Source: Azorhizobium doebereinerae UFLA1-100 (GTDB lineage: Bacteria; Pseudomonadota; Alphaproteobacteria; Rhizobiales; Xanthobacteraceae). Taken from it: a stretch of 64,000 nucleotides of DNA. Location of the stretch: contig NZ_AXBA01000005.1 in NCBI RefSeq assembly GCF_000473085.1, positions 1-64,000 of the forward strand, read 5' to 3'. Made by a program: the position numbers and the translations under genes. The notes under the pieces are model-generated. The model did not search any database and was not told the DNA's origin. It worked only from the letters and a program-made list of their open reading frames with translations. Shown here piece by piece: positions 17,349 through 26,189 of this stretch (the first letter of the stretch is position 1; each line of letters opens with the position of its first letter).

Positions 17349-17386
17349 GAGAATGCTGCACCGCGCCAAAGCGGCATAGCATTCTC
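17349..17386. repeat. Long nested hairpin upstream of radA
   Basis: Nine-base arms GAGAATGCT (17349-17357) and AGCATTCTC (17378-17386) enclose a second stem CCGC/GCGG (17361-17364, 17371-17374) with a GCCAAA loop. It lies 35 bp before the radA start codon, where it would be in the 5' leader or over the promoter. No T-run follows on either strand. Confidence 0.8.
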
Positions 17387-17497
17387 GGTGCCTGCGGTGT
17401 AAACGCCGCATGGCGGCCATGAGCGACACGCATTCCAGTTGGAACGCCTGCGCTATAGCTTGCAATCTTTCTCCCCCAGCCAATCAAGGACTGCGCC

Positions 17498-18466
17498 ATG
17501 GCGCCGGCTTCCGTAGACCTCCTCGTTCTCATTCCCTTCCCGCCGCATGAGCTGGCGCGGCTCGAGGCCGTCTACACGGTGACCTACGCGCCCACCCCGG
17601 ACCTGCGTGCCGCCGCCATCGCCGCGGACGGCCCGAAGTTCCGCGCGGTGCTCACCCACGGCACTGCGGGCATGACCGCCGCCGAGATGGACGCCATGCC
17701 GAAGCTGGAGATGATCTCCTGCTACGGCGTCGGCTACGACCGCATCGACATCCAGGCCGCCATCGCCCACCACATCATCGTGACCCACGGGCCGGGCACC
17801 AACACCATCTCGGTCGCCGACCACACCATGGCGCTCATGCTCGCCACCATCCGGCGCATCGCCCAGTCGGACGCCGACGTACGCAAGGGCCAGTGGCACG
17901 AAGCCCGCCATTCGACGCCTGAACTCACCGGCATGCGCCTCGGCCTCATCGGCTTCGGCTCCATCGCCCGCGAAGTCGCGCGCCGCTGCGAGGCCGGCTT
18001 CTCCATGACGGTGGGCTACCACAGCCGCCGCCGCGCCGCCGATACGGCCTATGCCTATCACGACAGCGTCGTCGGCCTGGCCGAGGCATCCGACGTGCTG
18101 GTGGTCGCCGCGCCCGCCAACGCGCAGACCCGCCACATGGTCAACACCACGGTGCTGAACGCGCTCGGCCCCCAGGGCTACCTCATCAACATCGCGCGCG
18201 GCTCGCTGGTGGACACCGACGCGCTGATCGCGGCGCTGAACGAGCACCGCATCGCCGGCGCCGGCCTCGACGTGGTCGATGGCGAGCCGGTCGTGCCGCC
18301 GGCGCTGCTGGCGGCGCCGAACCTCGTCATCACCCCGCACAGCGCCGGCCGGTCCCCCAATGCGGAGGACAACATGACAACGCTGGCGATGCGGAACCTC
18401 GGCGCCCACTTCGCCGGCAAGGCGGTGGAAACCCCGGTGCCGGAATGCGCGAAAGCGGCGGCCTGA
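17498..18466 (+). CDS. 2-hydroxyacid dehydrogenase (D-isomer specific)
   Basis: This is a 322-aa NAD(P)-dependent oxidoreductase of the D-2-hydroxyacid dehydrogenase family. The cofactor motif GLIGFGSIAREVARR (GxGxxx-like) lies at about residue 150, the active-site arginine in INIARGSLVD, the glutamate in GLDVVDGEPVV and the histidine in VITPHSAG. These make the R-E-H triad. It is closest in character to glyoxylate/hydroxypyruvate reductases, but the substrate cannot be fixed. It is convergent with the parD-like gene across a hairpin. Confidence 0.88.
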   Translation: MAPASVDLLVLIPFPPHELARLEAVYTVTYAPTPDLRAAAIAADGPKFRAVLTHGTAGMTAAEMDAMPKLEMISCYGVGYDRIDIQAAIAHHIIVTHGPGTNTISVADHTMALMLATIRRIAQSDADVRKGQWHEARHSTPELTGMRLGLIGFGSIAREVARRCEAGFSMTVGYHSRRRAADTAYAYHDSVVGLAEASDVLVVAAPANAQTRHMVNTTVLNALGPQGYLINIARGSLVDTDALIAALNEHRIAGAGLDVVDGEPVVPPALLAAPNLVITPHSAGRSPNAEDNMTTLAMRNLGAHFAGKAVETPVPECAKAAA

Positions 18467-18494
18467 CCGGCCGCCTCATCCAAAGCCGACATCG

Positions 18495-18518
18495 TCCCGT
18501 CCGCGCCGCCGGACGGGA
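18495..18518. terminator. Bidirectional hairpin between convergent genes
   Basis: Nine-base arms TCCCGTCCG and CGGACGGGA enclose a 6-nt loop between the stops of the dehydrogenase (plus) and the parD-like gene (minus). There is no T-run, so it is a pause or RNA-end structure more than a classic terminator. Confidence 0.55.
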
Positions 18519-18523
18519 GCGTG

Positions 18524-18859
18524 CTAGCCGGCCCTGCGATATTGCTTGGGCGCGCGCGTGCTGAGCAGCAGTTCGATCTCGCTCAGCACCGCGTCGGCAT
18601 CCACCACCAGCGGAATAATCACCGGTGGCAGGTCGTCCGGCTCAAGGGCCGGCACCGGCGGATGCGCCGCATCGCGGGCGAGCACGTCATGCAGCAGGCT
18701 GAGCTGGACAGCCTCGCGGTCGTCGCGCTCCCGTTCACGCGCGGCGAGCAGGGTGAGCGCCTCGCGCCAGACTTCGGTCGCGTCGGCATAGCGGCCGGAC
18801 GCGACGAGATCCTCCACGAACGCATCTTCGGGAAACGAAATGGGGCTGGAGTCCACCAT
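18524..18859 (-). CDS. ParD-like antitoxin without adjacent ParE
   Basis: This 111-aa protein begins MVDSSPISFPEDAFVEDLVASG and continues RYADATEVWREALTLLAARE, the ribbon-helix-helix and first helix typical of ParD/CopG antitoxins. The C-terminal 45 residues (proline-rich, then VDADAVLSEIELLL) are not a standard ParE-binding tail. ParD normally binds operator DNA and neutralises the ParE gyrase toxin encoded just downstream. Here the next gene downstream is the convergent dehydrogenase, 57 bp away, so there is no room for ParE. It may be an orphan antitoxin or a repurposed regulator. It lies 115 bp after alr. Confidence 0.65.
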   Translation of the reverse strand: MVDSSPISFPEDAFVEDLVASGRYADATEVWREALTLLAARERERDDREAVQLSLLHDVLARDAAHPPVPALEPDDLPPVIIPLVVDADAVLSEIELLLSTRAPKQYRRAG

Positions 18860-18973
18860 GGCAGCCGGTCCTGCCGCGAATCGGCTCGCGGATGACGAAT
18901 CATCGCTGCCGTTACGGCCACCTGTCGAGCGCCGGGGCGAACTTCCCACACCCTGATTCGTTCTGTCGCACCT

Positions 18974-20086
18974 TCAGGCGGGAAAATCGCCCAGATACAC
19001 CCTGCGATACCGCTCGCCGAGCGAGGTCAGCACCTCATAACCGATGGTCCGGCCATGGGCGGCCAATTCGTCGATGCCGATGCCATCGCCCAGCAACACG
19101 GCCGTGTCGCCGCGCTCCACATCCGGCACGTCCGTCACGTCGACGGCCGTGAGGTCCATGGAGACCCGGCCGATCAGCGGGCAGCGGCGCCCGCGCACCA
19201 CCGCTTCCGCGCCGGGGGAGCCGTCCGAGGCGCCGAAGGCACGCAGGAACCCGTCCGCATAGCCGATGGACAGGATGGCGATGCGGCTCGCCCGCCCGAG
19301 GCGCTGCGCGGCGCCGTAGCCGACGCTCTCGCCCGAAATGCCGTCGCGCACCTGGATGATCGGCACTTCCAGCCGCACCACCGGCTTCAGCGGCGCGGTC
19401 CCGGCGATGGCGCTGCCGCCGTAGAGCGCGATGCCGGGCCGCACCAGGTCGAAATGGAACGAGGGATCCATCAGCGTGCCGGCGGAATTGGCCAGCGAGG
19501 CGGGCACCCCCGGGAAGGCCCGCGCCACCCGCGAGAAACGCTCATGCTGGAGCGCGGTGAGCGGATGGCCGGGCGCGTCGGCGCAGGCCAGATGGGTCAT
19601 CACCAGGGCCGGCGTGAAGCCGATGCGCGCGCGATCCGCGCCCAGCGCCAGGGTGTCCTCGACCGTCAGGCCGAGGCGGTTCATGCCGGTGTCCACATGG
19701 ATCGCCGCCGGCAGGTCCGCACCGCTCCGGCGGCAGAAGGCGGACCATTCCGCGAGCTCCGGCGCGCTGCCCAGCACCGGGCGCACGCCGAGGCCGGCGA
19801 AGCTGGCGGACAGGCCGGGCAGCAGGCCGCCCAGCACGTAGATGTCGGCCGCCGGCAACAAGGCGCGCAGCGTCCGCGCCTCTTCCAGTTGCGCCACGAA
19901 AAACACCCGGGCGCCGGCCGCCCACAAGGCCGGCGCGGCACGAGCGATGCCGAGGCCATAGGCATTCGCCTTCACCACCGCCGCGCAGGTGGCCGGTGCC
20001 GCCCGCTCCGCCAGCGTCCGCCAGTTGGCGGCGAGCGCGGCGAGGTCGATGGTCAGGAGGGCCGCGCCCTCGGGAGCGGGCGTCAA
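18974..20086 (-). CDS. alr: Alanine racemase
   Basis: Alr is a PLP enzyme converting L-alanine to D-alanine for peptidoglycan. It is 370 aa. The PLP lysine is Lys39 in VVKANAYGLG, the second catalytic tyrosine is in the VGYGAAQRLGR or SIGYADGFLR region, and the C-terminal beta barrel ends SLGERYRRVYLG. I choose TTG at 20086: it overlaps the dnaB stop as ATTGA and gives the usual family N-terminus (TPAPEGAALLTIDLAALAAN). No Shine-Dalgarno site is visible, so translation is probably coupled to dnaB. A start further upstream would lie inside dnaB. Confidence 0.92.
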   Translation of the reverse strand: MTPAPEGAALLTIDLAALAANWRTLAERAAPATCAAVVKANAYGLGIARAAPALWAAGARVFFVAQLEEARTLRALLPAADIYVLGGLLPGLSASFAGLGVRPVLGSAPELAEWSAFCRRSGADLPAAIHVDTGMNRLGLTVEDTLALGADRARIGFTPALVMTHLACADAPGHPLTALQHERFSRVARAFPGVPASLANSAGTLMDPSFHFDLVRPGIALYGGSAIAGTAPLKPVVRLEVPIIQVRDGISGESVGYGAAQRLGRASRIAILSIGYADGFLRAFGASDGSPGAEAVVRGRRCPLIGRVSMDLTAVDVTDVPDVERGDTAVLLGDGIGIDELAAHGRTIGYEVLTSLGERYRRVYLGDFPA

Positions 20087-21564
20087 TGCCGGTCCGGCAT
20101 GCGGTCTTCCCGCGCCAGATTCTGGAAGCGCGTGTACTGCGCCTCGAAGTGCACCTTCACCGTCCCCGTCGGACCATGGCGCTGCTTGCCGACGATGATC
20201 TCGGCTGTCGCCTCCACCGCCTTCAGGTCGCTTTCCCACTTGAACCACTCCTCGGTGCCCGGCTTCGGCTCACGGCCCTTGAGGTAATATTCCTCGCGGA
20301 ACACGAACATCACGACGTCCGCGTCCTGCTCGATGGACCCCGATTCGCGCAAGTCCGACAGCTGCGGCCGCTTGTCCTCGCGCTGCTCCACCTGACGGGA
20401 GAGCTGGGACAGCGCCATGATCGGCACCTGCAATTCCTTGGCCAGCGCCTTCAGGCCGGTGGTGATCTCGGTGATCTCCTGCACGCGGTTCTCCGAGCCC
20501 TTCTTGCCCGAGCCGGAGAGCAGTTGGAGATAGTCCACCACCATGAAGTTCAGGCCACGCTGCCGCTTCAAGCGGCGGGCGCGGGCCACCAATTGGGCAA
20601 TGGAGATGCCGCCGGTGTCGTCGATATAGAGCGGCACCACCTGCATGGACTGCGCGGCGGCGGCGAGCTTCGAGAATTCGCTTTCCGAGATGTCGCCGCG
20701 GCGGATTTTGTAGGAGGCGATCTCCGCCTGCTCGGCGAGAATACGGGTGGCCAATTGCTCGGCGGACATTTCCAGCGAGAAGAAGCCGACGATGCCGCCC
20801 GACAGCGTCTCGATCGAGCCGTCCGGCTTCTGCTCGCCGCGGTAGGCCGCGGCGATATTGTAGGCGATGTTGGTGGCGAGCGAGGTCTTGCCCATGGCCG
20901 GACGGCCGGCCAGGATGATGAGATCCGAGGCCTGGAGACCACCCATCTGCTGGTCTAGGTCGTCAAGCCCGGTGGCGATGCCCGACAGGTGCCCTTCGCG
21001 CTGGAAGGCACGGCTCGCCATGTCCACCGATTCGCGCAGCGCCTCGCCGAAGCGCACGAAGCCGCCATCGTACCGGCCGGTCTCGGCGATGGTGTAGAGG
21101 CGCTTCTCCGCCTCCTCGATCTGGTCCTGGGGCGAGGCCTCGATCGGCGCGTCGAACGCCTCGTTGACGATCTCCTCGCCGATGCGGATGAGTTCGCGCC
21201 GCACCGAGAGGTCGTAGATCGCCCGGCCGTAGTCCTCGGCATTGATGACGGTGGTCGCCTCCGCCGCCAGACGGGCGAGATATTGCGGGCCGTTCAGCCC
21301 GCCGATGTCCAGCTCGGGCGGCAGGAAGGTCTTCAGCGTGACCGGCGTGGCGATCTTGCCGGCGCGGACGAGCGAACTGGTCAGGTCGTAGATCTTGCCG
21401 TGCAGCGGCTCGTAGAAATGCTCGGGCTTGAGGAAGTCCGACACCCGATAGAAGGCTTCGTTGTTCACGAGGATGGCGCCCAGCAGAGCCTGCTCGGCCT
21501 CCACATTGTGCGGAGCCTGACGGTAGGCGGGCAGGTCCTCCTTCGACGCGGCAAGATCAAGCAT
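20083..21564 (-). CDS. dnaB: Replicative DNA helicase
   Basis: DnaB is the hexameric 5'-3' helicase of the replication fork. It is 493 aa. The N-terminal primase-interacting domain begins at APHNVEAEQALLGAILV. The RecA-like domain has Walker A AGRPAMGKTSLATNIA, Walker B FMVVDYLQLL, the DKRPQLSDLRESGSIEQD segment, and the C-terminal FEAQYTRFQNL. No intein is present. The gene lies between cfa and alr; in many relatives it follows rplI directly, so cfa looks inserted. Confidence 0.97.
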   Translation of the reverse strand: MLDLAASKEDLPAYRQAPHNVEAEQALLGAILVNNEAFYRVSDFLKPEHFYEPLHGKIYDLTSSLVRAGKIATPVTLKTFLPPELDIGGLNGPQYLARLAAEATTVINAEDYGRAIYDLSVRRELIRIGEEIVNEAFDAPIEASPQDQIEEAEKRLYTIAETGRYDGGFVRFGEALRESVDMASRAFQREGHLSGIATGLDDLDQQMGGLQASDLIILAGRPAMGKTSLATNIAYNIAAAYRGEQKPDGSIETLSGGIVGFFSLEMSAEQLATRILAEQAEIASYKIRRGDISESEFSKLAAAAQSMQVVPLYIDDTGGISIAQLVARARRLKRQRGLNFMVVDYLQLLSGSGKKGSENRVQEITEITTGLKALAKELQVPIMALSQLSRQVEQREDKRPQLSDLRESGSIEQDADVVMFVFREEYYLKGREPKPGTEEWFKWESDLKAVEATAEIIVGKQRHGPTGTVKVHFEAQYTRFQNLAREDRMPDRH

Positions 21565-21709
21565 CGGTCACGTTCTGGTTAGGTGCGAACGGCATTTGTA
21601 CCAGATCGCGGCGGCATGCGACCGCCGGTCAGCATCTCCGGGATAAATGAAAAATTTGCGGGGACATTCCGAGGCGGCGGCTTGCCTGTAGCGCCGCCGC
21701 CCCAATCGC

Positions 21710-22969
21710 TCACTCCCCGGCCAGGCGCAGGGGCGCGGCAGCGGTATTGAACTCCGCCGCCCGCAGCCGCTCCTCCGCCGCAACGAGATAATCCCGGGTC
21801 AGCGGCACCGCCTCCTGCCGCCGGGCCAGCTGGATCTGGAACACCATCATGCCCTGGTGGCGGAACGCCATCTCCGAGCCCGCGAGGTAGAACTCCCACA
21901 GCCGGCAGAAGCGCTCGTCGGTCAGCCGCCTAGCCTCCTCGCGATGGGCCATGAAGCGCTCGCGCCAGGCCTTCAGCGTCTCGGCATAGTGCAGGCGCAG
22001 GATCTCGATGTCGGTCACCACGAGGCCGGCGCTTTCGATCTGCGGCAGCACTTCCGAGAGGGCGGGGATATAGCCGCCGGGGAAGATATATTTGGCGATC
22101 CAGGGGTTGGTGACGCCCGGCGGATCCTGTCGGCCGATGGAATGCAGCACCATCACCCCGTCGTCGGCGAGCAGGTCGCGCGTCTTGCGAAAGAAGGTGC
22201 CGTAGTGGTCGATCCCCACATGCTCGAACATGCCCACCGAGACGATGCGGTCGAAGCGCTCGGGAATGTCGCGATAGTCCTGAAGGCGGAAATCCACCCG
22301 TCGCTCAAGGCCACGCTCGCGCACCCGCGACTGGGCGACGCCCAATTGCTCCCTGGACAGCGTCACGCCGGTCACCTCGGCCCCGCCCGCCTCGGCCATG
22401 TAAAGGCCGAGGCCACCCCAACCGCAGCCGATGTCCAGGAGCTTCAGTCCCGGCCTGTCGAGAACGAGCTTGGCGGCCAGATGACGCTTCTTGGCCAGTT
22501 GGGCGTCGTCGAGCGACTGGCCCGGATGCTCGAAATAGGCACATGAATACTGCCGGTCGGAATCGAGAAACAGCGAATACAGCCGTCCATCGAGATCGTA
22601 ATGGTGTGCCACGTTGCGCTGGGACCGGCCGCGCGGATTGAACTGGGCGATCCGGCGAACCGCCAGCCGCGCCCAGAACAGCAGCCGCGACGTGAAGGTG
22701 GGCGCCACGCTGTTCGGCTGCGCCATCAGGACGTCGAGCAGGTCCGCGATAGTGCCTTGCTCGACGATCAGCGTGCCGTCCGTGACCGCCTCACCGAGGT
22801 AAAGCTCGGGATCGAACAGAATGCGGCGTTCGGCGGCGGTGGTGGTGAAACGGATCCGAACCTTCGGGTCACCCACCCCGGCCACATAGCTGCGGCCCGA
22901 CGCCGTGGTGATCCCAAGGCTCCCGCGCGTCATCACGCGGCGCAATACGATTTCAAGCAACCCCTCCAT
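21710..22969 (-). CDS. cfa: Cyclopropane-fatty-acyl-phospholipid synthase family methyltransferase
   Basis: This SAM-dependent enzyme adds a methylene bridge to unsaturated acyl chains in membrane phospholipids. It is 419 aa. The N-terminal lipid-binding part (about 1-110) precedes a domain starting NVAHHYDLDGRLYSLFLD, which is characteristic of Cfa. The SAM motif is LLDIGCGWGGLGLYMAE, followed by GVTLSREQLGVAQ and VSVGMFEHVG. ATG 22969 has CGGAGG 9 bp upstream; the upstream open frame is rejected. It sits alone between rplI and dnaB. Cfa genes are often growth-phase controlled, but I see no clear sigma-factor box. Confidence 0.9.
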   Translation of the reverse strand: MEGLLEIVLRRVMTRGSLGITTASGRSYVAGVGDPKVRIRFTTTAAERRILFDPELYLGEAVTDGTLIVEQGTIADLLDVLMAQPNSVAPTFTSRLLFWARLAVRRIAQFNPRGRSQRNVAHHYDLDGRLYSLFLDSDRQYSCAYFEHPGQSLDDAQLAKKRHLAAKLVLDRPGLKLLDIGCGWGGLGLYMAEAGGAEVTGVTLSREQLGVAQSRVRERGLERRVDFRLQDYRDIPERFDRIVSVGMFEHVGIDHYGTFFRKTRDLLADDGVMVLHSIGRQDPPGVTNPWIAKYIFPGGYIPALSEVLPQIESAGLVVTDIEILRLHYAETLKAWRERFMAHREEARRLTDERFCRLWEFYLAGSEMAFRHQGMMVFQIQLARRQEAVPLTRDYLVAAEERLRAAEFNTAAAPLRLAGE

Positions 22970-23269
22970 TGTACAGCCTCCGTCTGGAACTCCCTCGTCC
23001 GTCCCTCCTGTGCCGGATCTCCGTCCGGACCATGGTCCAGAATCCAGTGGCGGAAGGCGTCGAGCGGGGCCCGGCAGGCGCCAGTGGAGCTTGGTTGGAA
23101 CCGCGATGGCCGAAAAGGGCGGCGTGCGCCGCCGGGCCATCCGGAGTCTCGAAGCAAATGACAGCATCTCAGAGGCGATGCCGCAATATGCCTTTAGGTA
23201 AGATGCATAAAAGAAAAACGCCCGGCTTGCGGCCGGGCGTTTCCAAAAGAACAGGCAAAAGAGGGGATA
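22970..23269. other. Intergenic region between rplI and cfa
   Basis: These 300 bases hold the rplI terminator and, closer to cfa, a presumed promoter region that I could not resolve into clear -35 and -10 boxes. No convincing gene is present on either strand. Confidence 0.5.
23209..23243 (-). terminator. Intrinsic terminator after rplI
   Basis: A perfect 11-bp stem (23216-23226 with 23232-23242) closes a 5-nt loop. Read on the minus strand it is followed by TTTTTCTTTT-like sequence. It ends the rpsF-rpsR-DUF2232-rplI transcript. Confidence 0.9.
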
Positions 23270-23839
23270 TCAGCCCTCGGCGCCGTCTTCCTCGGTTGCT
23301 TCCACTTCGGCGACCTCGACGGCCTCCGCCTCGTCCTCATCTTCGTCACCGGGGCGGCGGGCCTCTTCGCCGCGGGCGAGACGCTCGGCCTCGTCGGCGT
23401 TGCGCGCCACGTTCACGGTGACCGTCACTTCCACTTCCGGATGCAGGGTCACCGGCAGCGCGTGCAGGCCGATGGTCTTGATGGGATGGTTCAGCACGAT
23501 CTGCTGGCGGTCCACGGTGAAGCCGGCCGCCTCGAAGGCGGAGGCGATGTCGCGGGTGGAGACGGAACCGTAGAGCTGGCCGGTCTCGCCGGCCTGGCGC
23601 AGGATCACCACGCTCTGGCCGTTCAGCTTGCCCGCCACGGCGGTCGCCTCGGTCTTGCGCTCGAGGTTGCGGGCCTCCAGCTGCGACTTCATCTGCTCGA
23701 AACGGGCGCGGTTGTCCTTGGTGGCGCGCAGCGCCTTGCCGTTGGGCAGCAGGAAGTTGCGGCCGTAGCCGTCACGCACGCGCACCACGTCGCCGATCTG
23801 GCCGAGCTTGGCCACGCGCTCCAGAAGAATGACTTCCAT
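23270..23839 (-). CDS. rplI: 50S ribosomal protein L9
   Basis: L9 binds 23S rRNA at the base of the L1 stalk and helps reading-frame maintenance. It is 189 aa. The N-terminal domain has [30 protein letters not shown], the long helix follows ([20 protein letters not shown]), then the C-terminal RNA-binding domain. The last 40 residues are strongly acidic ([20 protein letters not shown]), an extension also seen in alphaproteobacterial L9. AGGAGACC precedes the ATG. Confidence 0.97.
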   Translation of the reverse strand: MEVILLERVAKLGQIGDVVRVRDGYGRNFLLPNGKALRATKDNRARFEQMKSQLEARNLERKTEATAVAGKLNGQSVVILRQAGETGQLYGSVSTRDIASAFEAAGFTVDRQQIVLNHPIKTIGLHALPVTLHPEVEVTVTVNVARNADEAERLARGEEARRPGDEDEDEAEAVEVAEVEATEEDGAEG

Positions 23840-23883
23840 GTTGGTCTCCTAAGTCTGTGTTTTTCGGGTTTCGATGAAAGGGG

Positions 23884-24846
23884 TCAGCGGTCATTGGCGG
23901 CCGGCGGGCCGCCGCCGGTGCCGATACGCCGGCGCAGATCGAACATGGCATCGGCCACGCCGAGCAGCGCCACCACCAGCGCCGGCCAGCCGATGGCCAG
24001 CGTCAGCACCCACGCGCCGGTGAGGATGAACGGGCGTGCCGCCCGTCCACGGGTGAGAAAATGCAGCACGGCAAAGCCCACCGCCGTGTAGCAGACGATC
24101 AACGCCGCGCCGGCGGCGGCGGCGGACAAGCCGACGAGGCCGGGCATCATGGCGATGGCGATGAGCACCGCGAGCGCCAGGGAGGTGGCGGACGGCAGCC
24201 GCGTGGCCGCCAGATCCGGCCAGGGCCGGGCCAGACGGCCGGACAACCGCGCCGCGCGCGCGGCGAGGTAGAGGCAGCCCAGTTGCGTGGCCAGCATCAG
24301 CGCGGCGGCGGTGGGCGGCAGGATGATCGCCACGGTCTCGCCCATGGCGGCGGGATCGGCGCCCGCCGATCCGCCCATGGGCGACGCCCCCTGGATCTTC
24401 ACGAAAGCCTGGAACGCCTGGACCACCGCGTCGCGGTAGGCCTCATAGCTGCCGGCCAGGGAGAACAGCGCGACGACGACGCTGAGCGTCGCCAGCCCCG
24501 CCCCCACCACCATCAGCCCACCGACCGGGAACCAGGTGATGCCGTCGCGGGCGTTGGCGTCCTGGCGCGCCAGCAGCGCGCAATAAGCCAGCACCCAGGC
24601 CGGAATGCCGATGCCCATCAGATACGCGATGAGAAAGGTGGTGCCGTACATGAAGCCGAGCCCGAGGCTGGCGGCGACGACGCCCACGGCGGCGGAGATG
24701 TGGGAAAAGGCGAGCCCGCCGATCATCAGCGGCAGCGGCGCCAGGTAGAACAGCGGGACAGCCAGCACCGATCCCGCCGCGACGCCCGCGACGAGGAGCG
24801 CGGACGCGGCGCCCGCAGCGATGCCTATGAGAAGAAACGGTCCCAT
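23884..24846 (-). CDS. DUF2232 multi-pass membrane protein
   Basis: This is an inner-membrane protein of 320 aa with about eight hydrophobic segments and very few charged residues. It begins MGPFLLIGIAAGAASALL and contains APLPLMIGGLAFSHISAAVG and GIGIPAWVLAYCALLARQ, features of the DUF2232/YybS family. The family lies between rpsR and rplI in most Hyphomicrobiales, but its function is unknown. A terminator separates it from rpsR, so its expression may be lower than that of the ribosomal genes on either side. Confidence 0.85.
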   Translation of the reverse strand: MGPFLLIGIAAGAASALLVAGVAAGSVLAVPLFYLAPLPLMIGGLAFSHISAAVGVVAASLGLGFMYGTTFLIAYLMGIGIPAWVLAYCALLARQDANARDGITWFPVGGLMVVGAGLATLSVVVALFSLAGSYEAYRDAVVQAFQAFVKIQGASPMGGSAGADPAAMGETVAIILPPTAAALMLATQLGCLYLAARAARLSGRLARPWPDLAATRLPSATSLALAVLIAIAMMPGLVGLSAAAAGAALIVCYTAVGFAVLHFLTRGRAARPFILTGAWVLTLAIGWPALVVALLGVADAMFDLRRRIGTGGGPPAANDR

Positions 24847-24937
24847 GTGACGAGCTGTCCCGCAGGTGCGGTTAGAGGCCAGTCGCGATGCCGGCCCCAG
24901 CAGACGCCACAGGGCTCATCCCGGCGGCGCGTCTTCT

Positions 24938-24969
24938 TGCAAGAAAGCCCGCCCCTGAGCGGGGCGGGC
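24938..24969 (-). terminator. Intrinsic terminator between rpsR and the DUF2232 gene
   Basis: GCCCGCCCC (24947-24955) and GGGGCGGGC (24961-24969) form a 9-bp stem with loop TGAGC. On the minus strand it is followed by TTTCTT. It lies 21 bp after the rpsR stop and could reduce read-through into DUF2232 and rplI. Confidence 0.75.
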
Positions 24970-24990
24970 CAAACCTGACGGATCAGGCGG

Positions 24991-25248
24991 TCAGCGGATC
25001 ACGAACGGCAGCAGGCCGAGGAAGCGGGCGCGCTTGATCGCGGCCGACAGCTCGCGCTGCTTCTTGGCGGAGACCGCAGTGATGCGGCTCGGCACGATCT
25101 TGCCGCGCTCGGAAATGTAGCGCTGCAGGAGCCGCACGTCCTTGTAGTCGATCTTCGGCGCATTCGGGCCGGAGAACGGGCAGATCTTGCGACGACGGAA
25201 GAACGGACGGCGCTGGCCGCCGGCCCCACCAGCTTGAGCGAAAGCCAT
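24991..25248 (-). CDS. rpsR: 30S ribosomal protein S18
   Basis: S18 pairs with S6 on the platform of the small subunit. It is 85 aa: [22 protein letters not shown] at the N-terminal side, then [23 protein letters not shown] and [25 protein letters not shown]. Its ATG overlaps the rpsF stop by one base (TGATG), so the two are translationally coupled. Confidence 0.97.
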   Translation of the reverse strand: MAFAQAGGAGGQRRPFFRRRKICPFSGPNAPKIDYKDVRLLQRYISERGKIVPSRITAVSAKKQRELSAAIKRARFLGLLPFVIR

Positions 25249-25724
25249 CAGACCGTCTCCTCGCTGGCCGGGGTTTCTTCACGATCGCGCGGGCGGCGCG
25301 GACGGTCGTCACGGTCACGGCCGCCGAAGCCGCCGCGATCGCCGCCGAAGCCACGGTCGCCGCCGAAGCCGCGCTCGCCACGCTCGCCGCGCTCGTCGCG
25401 GTCACGCTTCTGGAGCATGGCCGAGGGGGCCTCCTCCAGTTCGTCCACGCGGATGGTGAGGAAGCGCAGAACGTCCTCGTCGATGCCCATCTGGCGCTCC
25501 ATCTCCTGCACCGCAGCCGCAGGGGCGTCGATGTTGAGGAGCGTGAAGTGCGCCTTGCGGTTCTTGTTGATGCGATAGGTCAGGGTCTTCACACCCCAGG
25601 CCTCGACCTTGGGGACGGAGCCGCCATTCGCTTCGATCACGCCCTTGAACCGGGCGGTCAGTTCCTCGACCTGTTGCGCCGTAACGTCTTGGCGCACGAG
25701 GAACACGTGCTCATAGAGAGCCAT
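25248..25724 (-). CDS. rpsF: 30S ribosomal protein S6 with Gly/Arg-rich tail
   Basis: S6 is a platform protein of the small subunit that binds S18. The core (about residues 1-105) is typical: [42 protein letters not shown] and [15 protein letters not shown]. The remaining ~50 residues form an RGG-like tail with near repeats [21 protein letters not shown], then [15 protein letters not shown]. coli S6 has instead a short glutamate-rich tail. ATG 25724 follows AGGAAAGG. It is the first gene of the operon. Confidence 0.95.
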   Translation of the reverse strand: MALYEHVFLVRQDVTAQQVEELTARFKGVIEANGGSVPKVEAWGVKTLTYRINKNRKAHFTLLNIDAPAAAVQEMERQMGIDEDVLRFLTIRVDELEEAPSAMLQKRDRDERGERGERGFGGDRGFGGDRGGFGGRDRDDRPRRPRDREETPASEETV

Positions 25725-26189
25725 GTGTCTCTTGCCTTTCCTGTTCATCCGCCCCCCCGGCGCCAAGCCCTTTCGAACCTTTGGAAAGGCTCGTTTGCTC
25801 GGAAGGCGGGGACACGGGACGACGGGCCTCTCGGCCCTATCGCCTGCCGCGCCGCACATGCGCGGAGCCACAGGAGACCGTCCGTTCAGCCCCCGGCCGG
25901 GGCAACGGAAGCGGCGCGTATAGCAGCTTTTGGCGCAAAGGCAAGCCGCGCAAGCATCAGCGGCGGTTCTGCGGCGGCTCCGGCCTCACCATAGCCATGA
26001 ACGGTAGGGAAGAAGAGGGGACCACCTGCCGGGCGGGATGCCTCCCTTCGGTTGCCGGGCACAACCGGATCCGTCGCGGCAGGCCCTTGCGGCAGGACAC
26101 GGCACGCCGTAACCCGGTGGGGACGCGCGCAAGCGCACGGACGTCGCGGAATTCAACAGGTCGCACATAGGAACAGATAGCGGCTGGCC
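25725..26189. other. Intergenic region upstream of rpsF
   Basis: These 465 bases contain the likely rpsF promoter at 25917-25944 and a leader of about 185 nt. The rest, toward 26189, must hold the promoter of the divergent zinc-ribbon-like gene, which I could not identify. No further gene is supported. Confidence 0.5.
25917..25944 (-). promoter_or_regulatory. Likely sigma-70 promoter of the rpsF operon
   Basis: On the minus strand TTGCCT (25939-25944) is followed after 16 bp by TATACG (25917-25922). This is a good fit to alphaproteobacterial housekeeping promoters. It gives an S6 leader of about 185 nt, long enough for autoregulation. Confidence 0.6.

Noticed and set aside
21628-21709. GC-rich stem after cfa as a terminator
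   Set aside because: A GGCGGCGG/CCGCCGCC stem exists, but the T-run is more than 15 bp away, so I did not list it as a feature.
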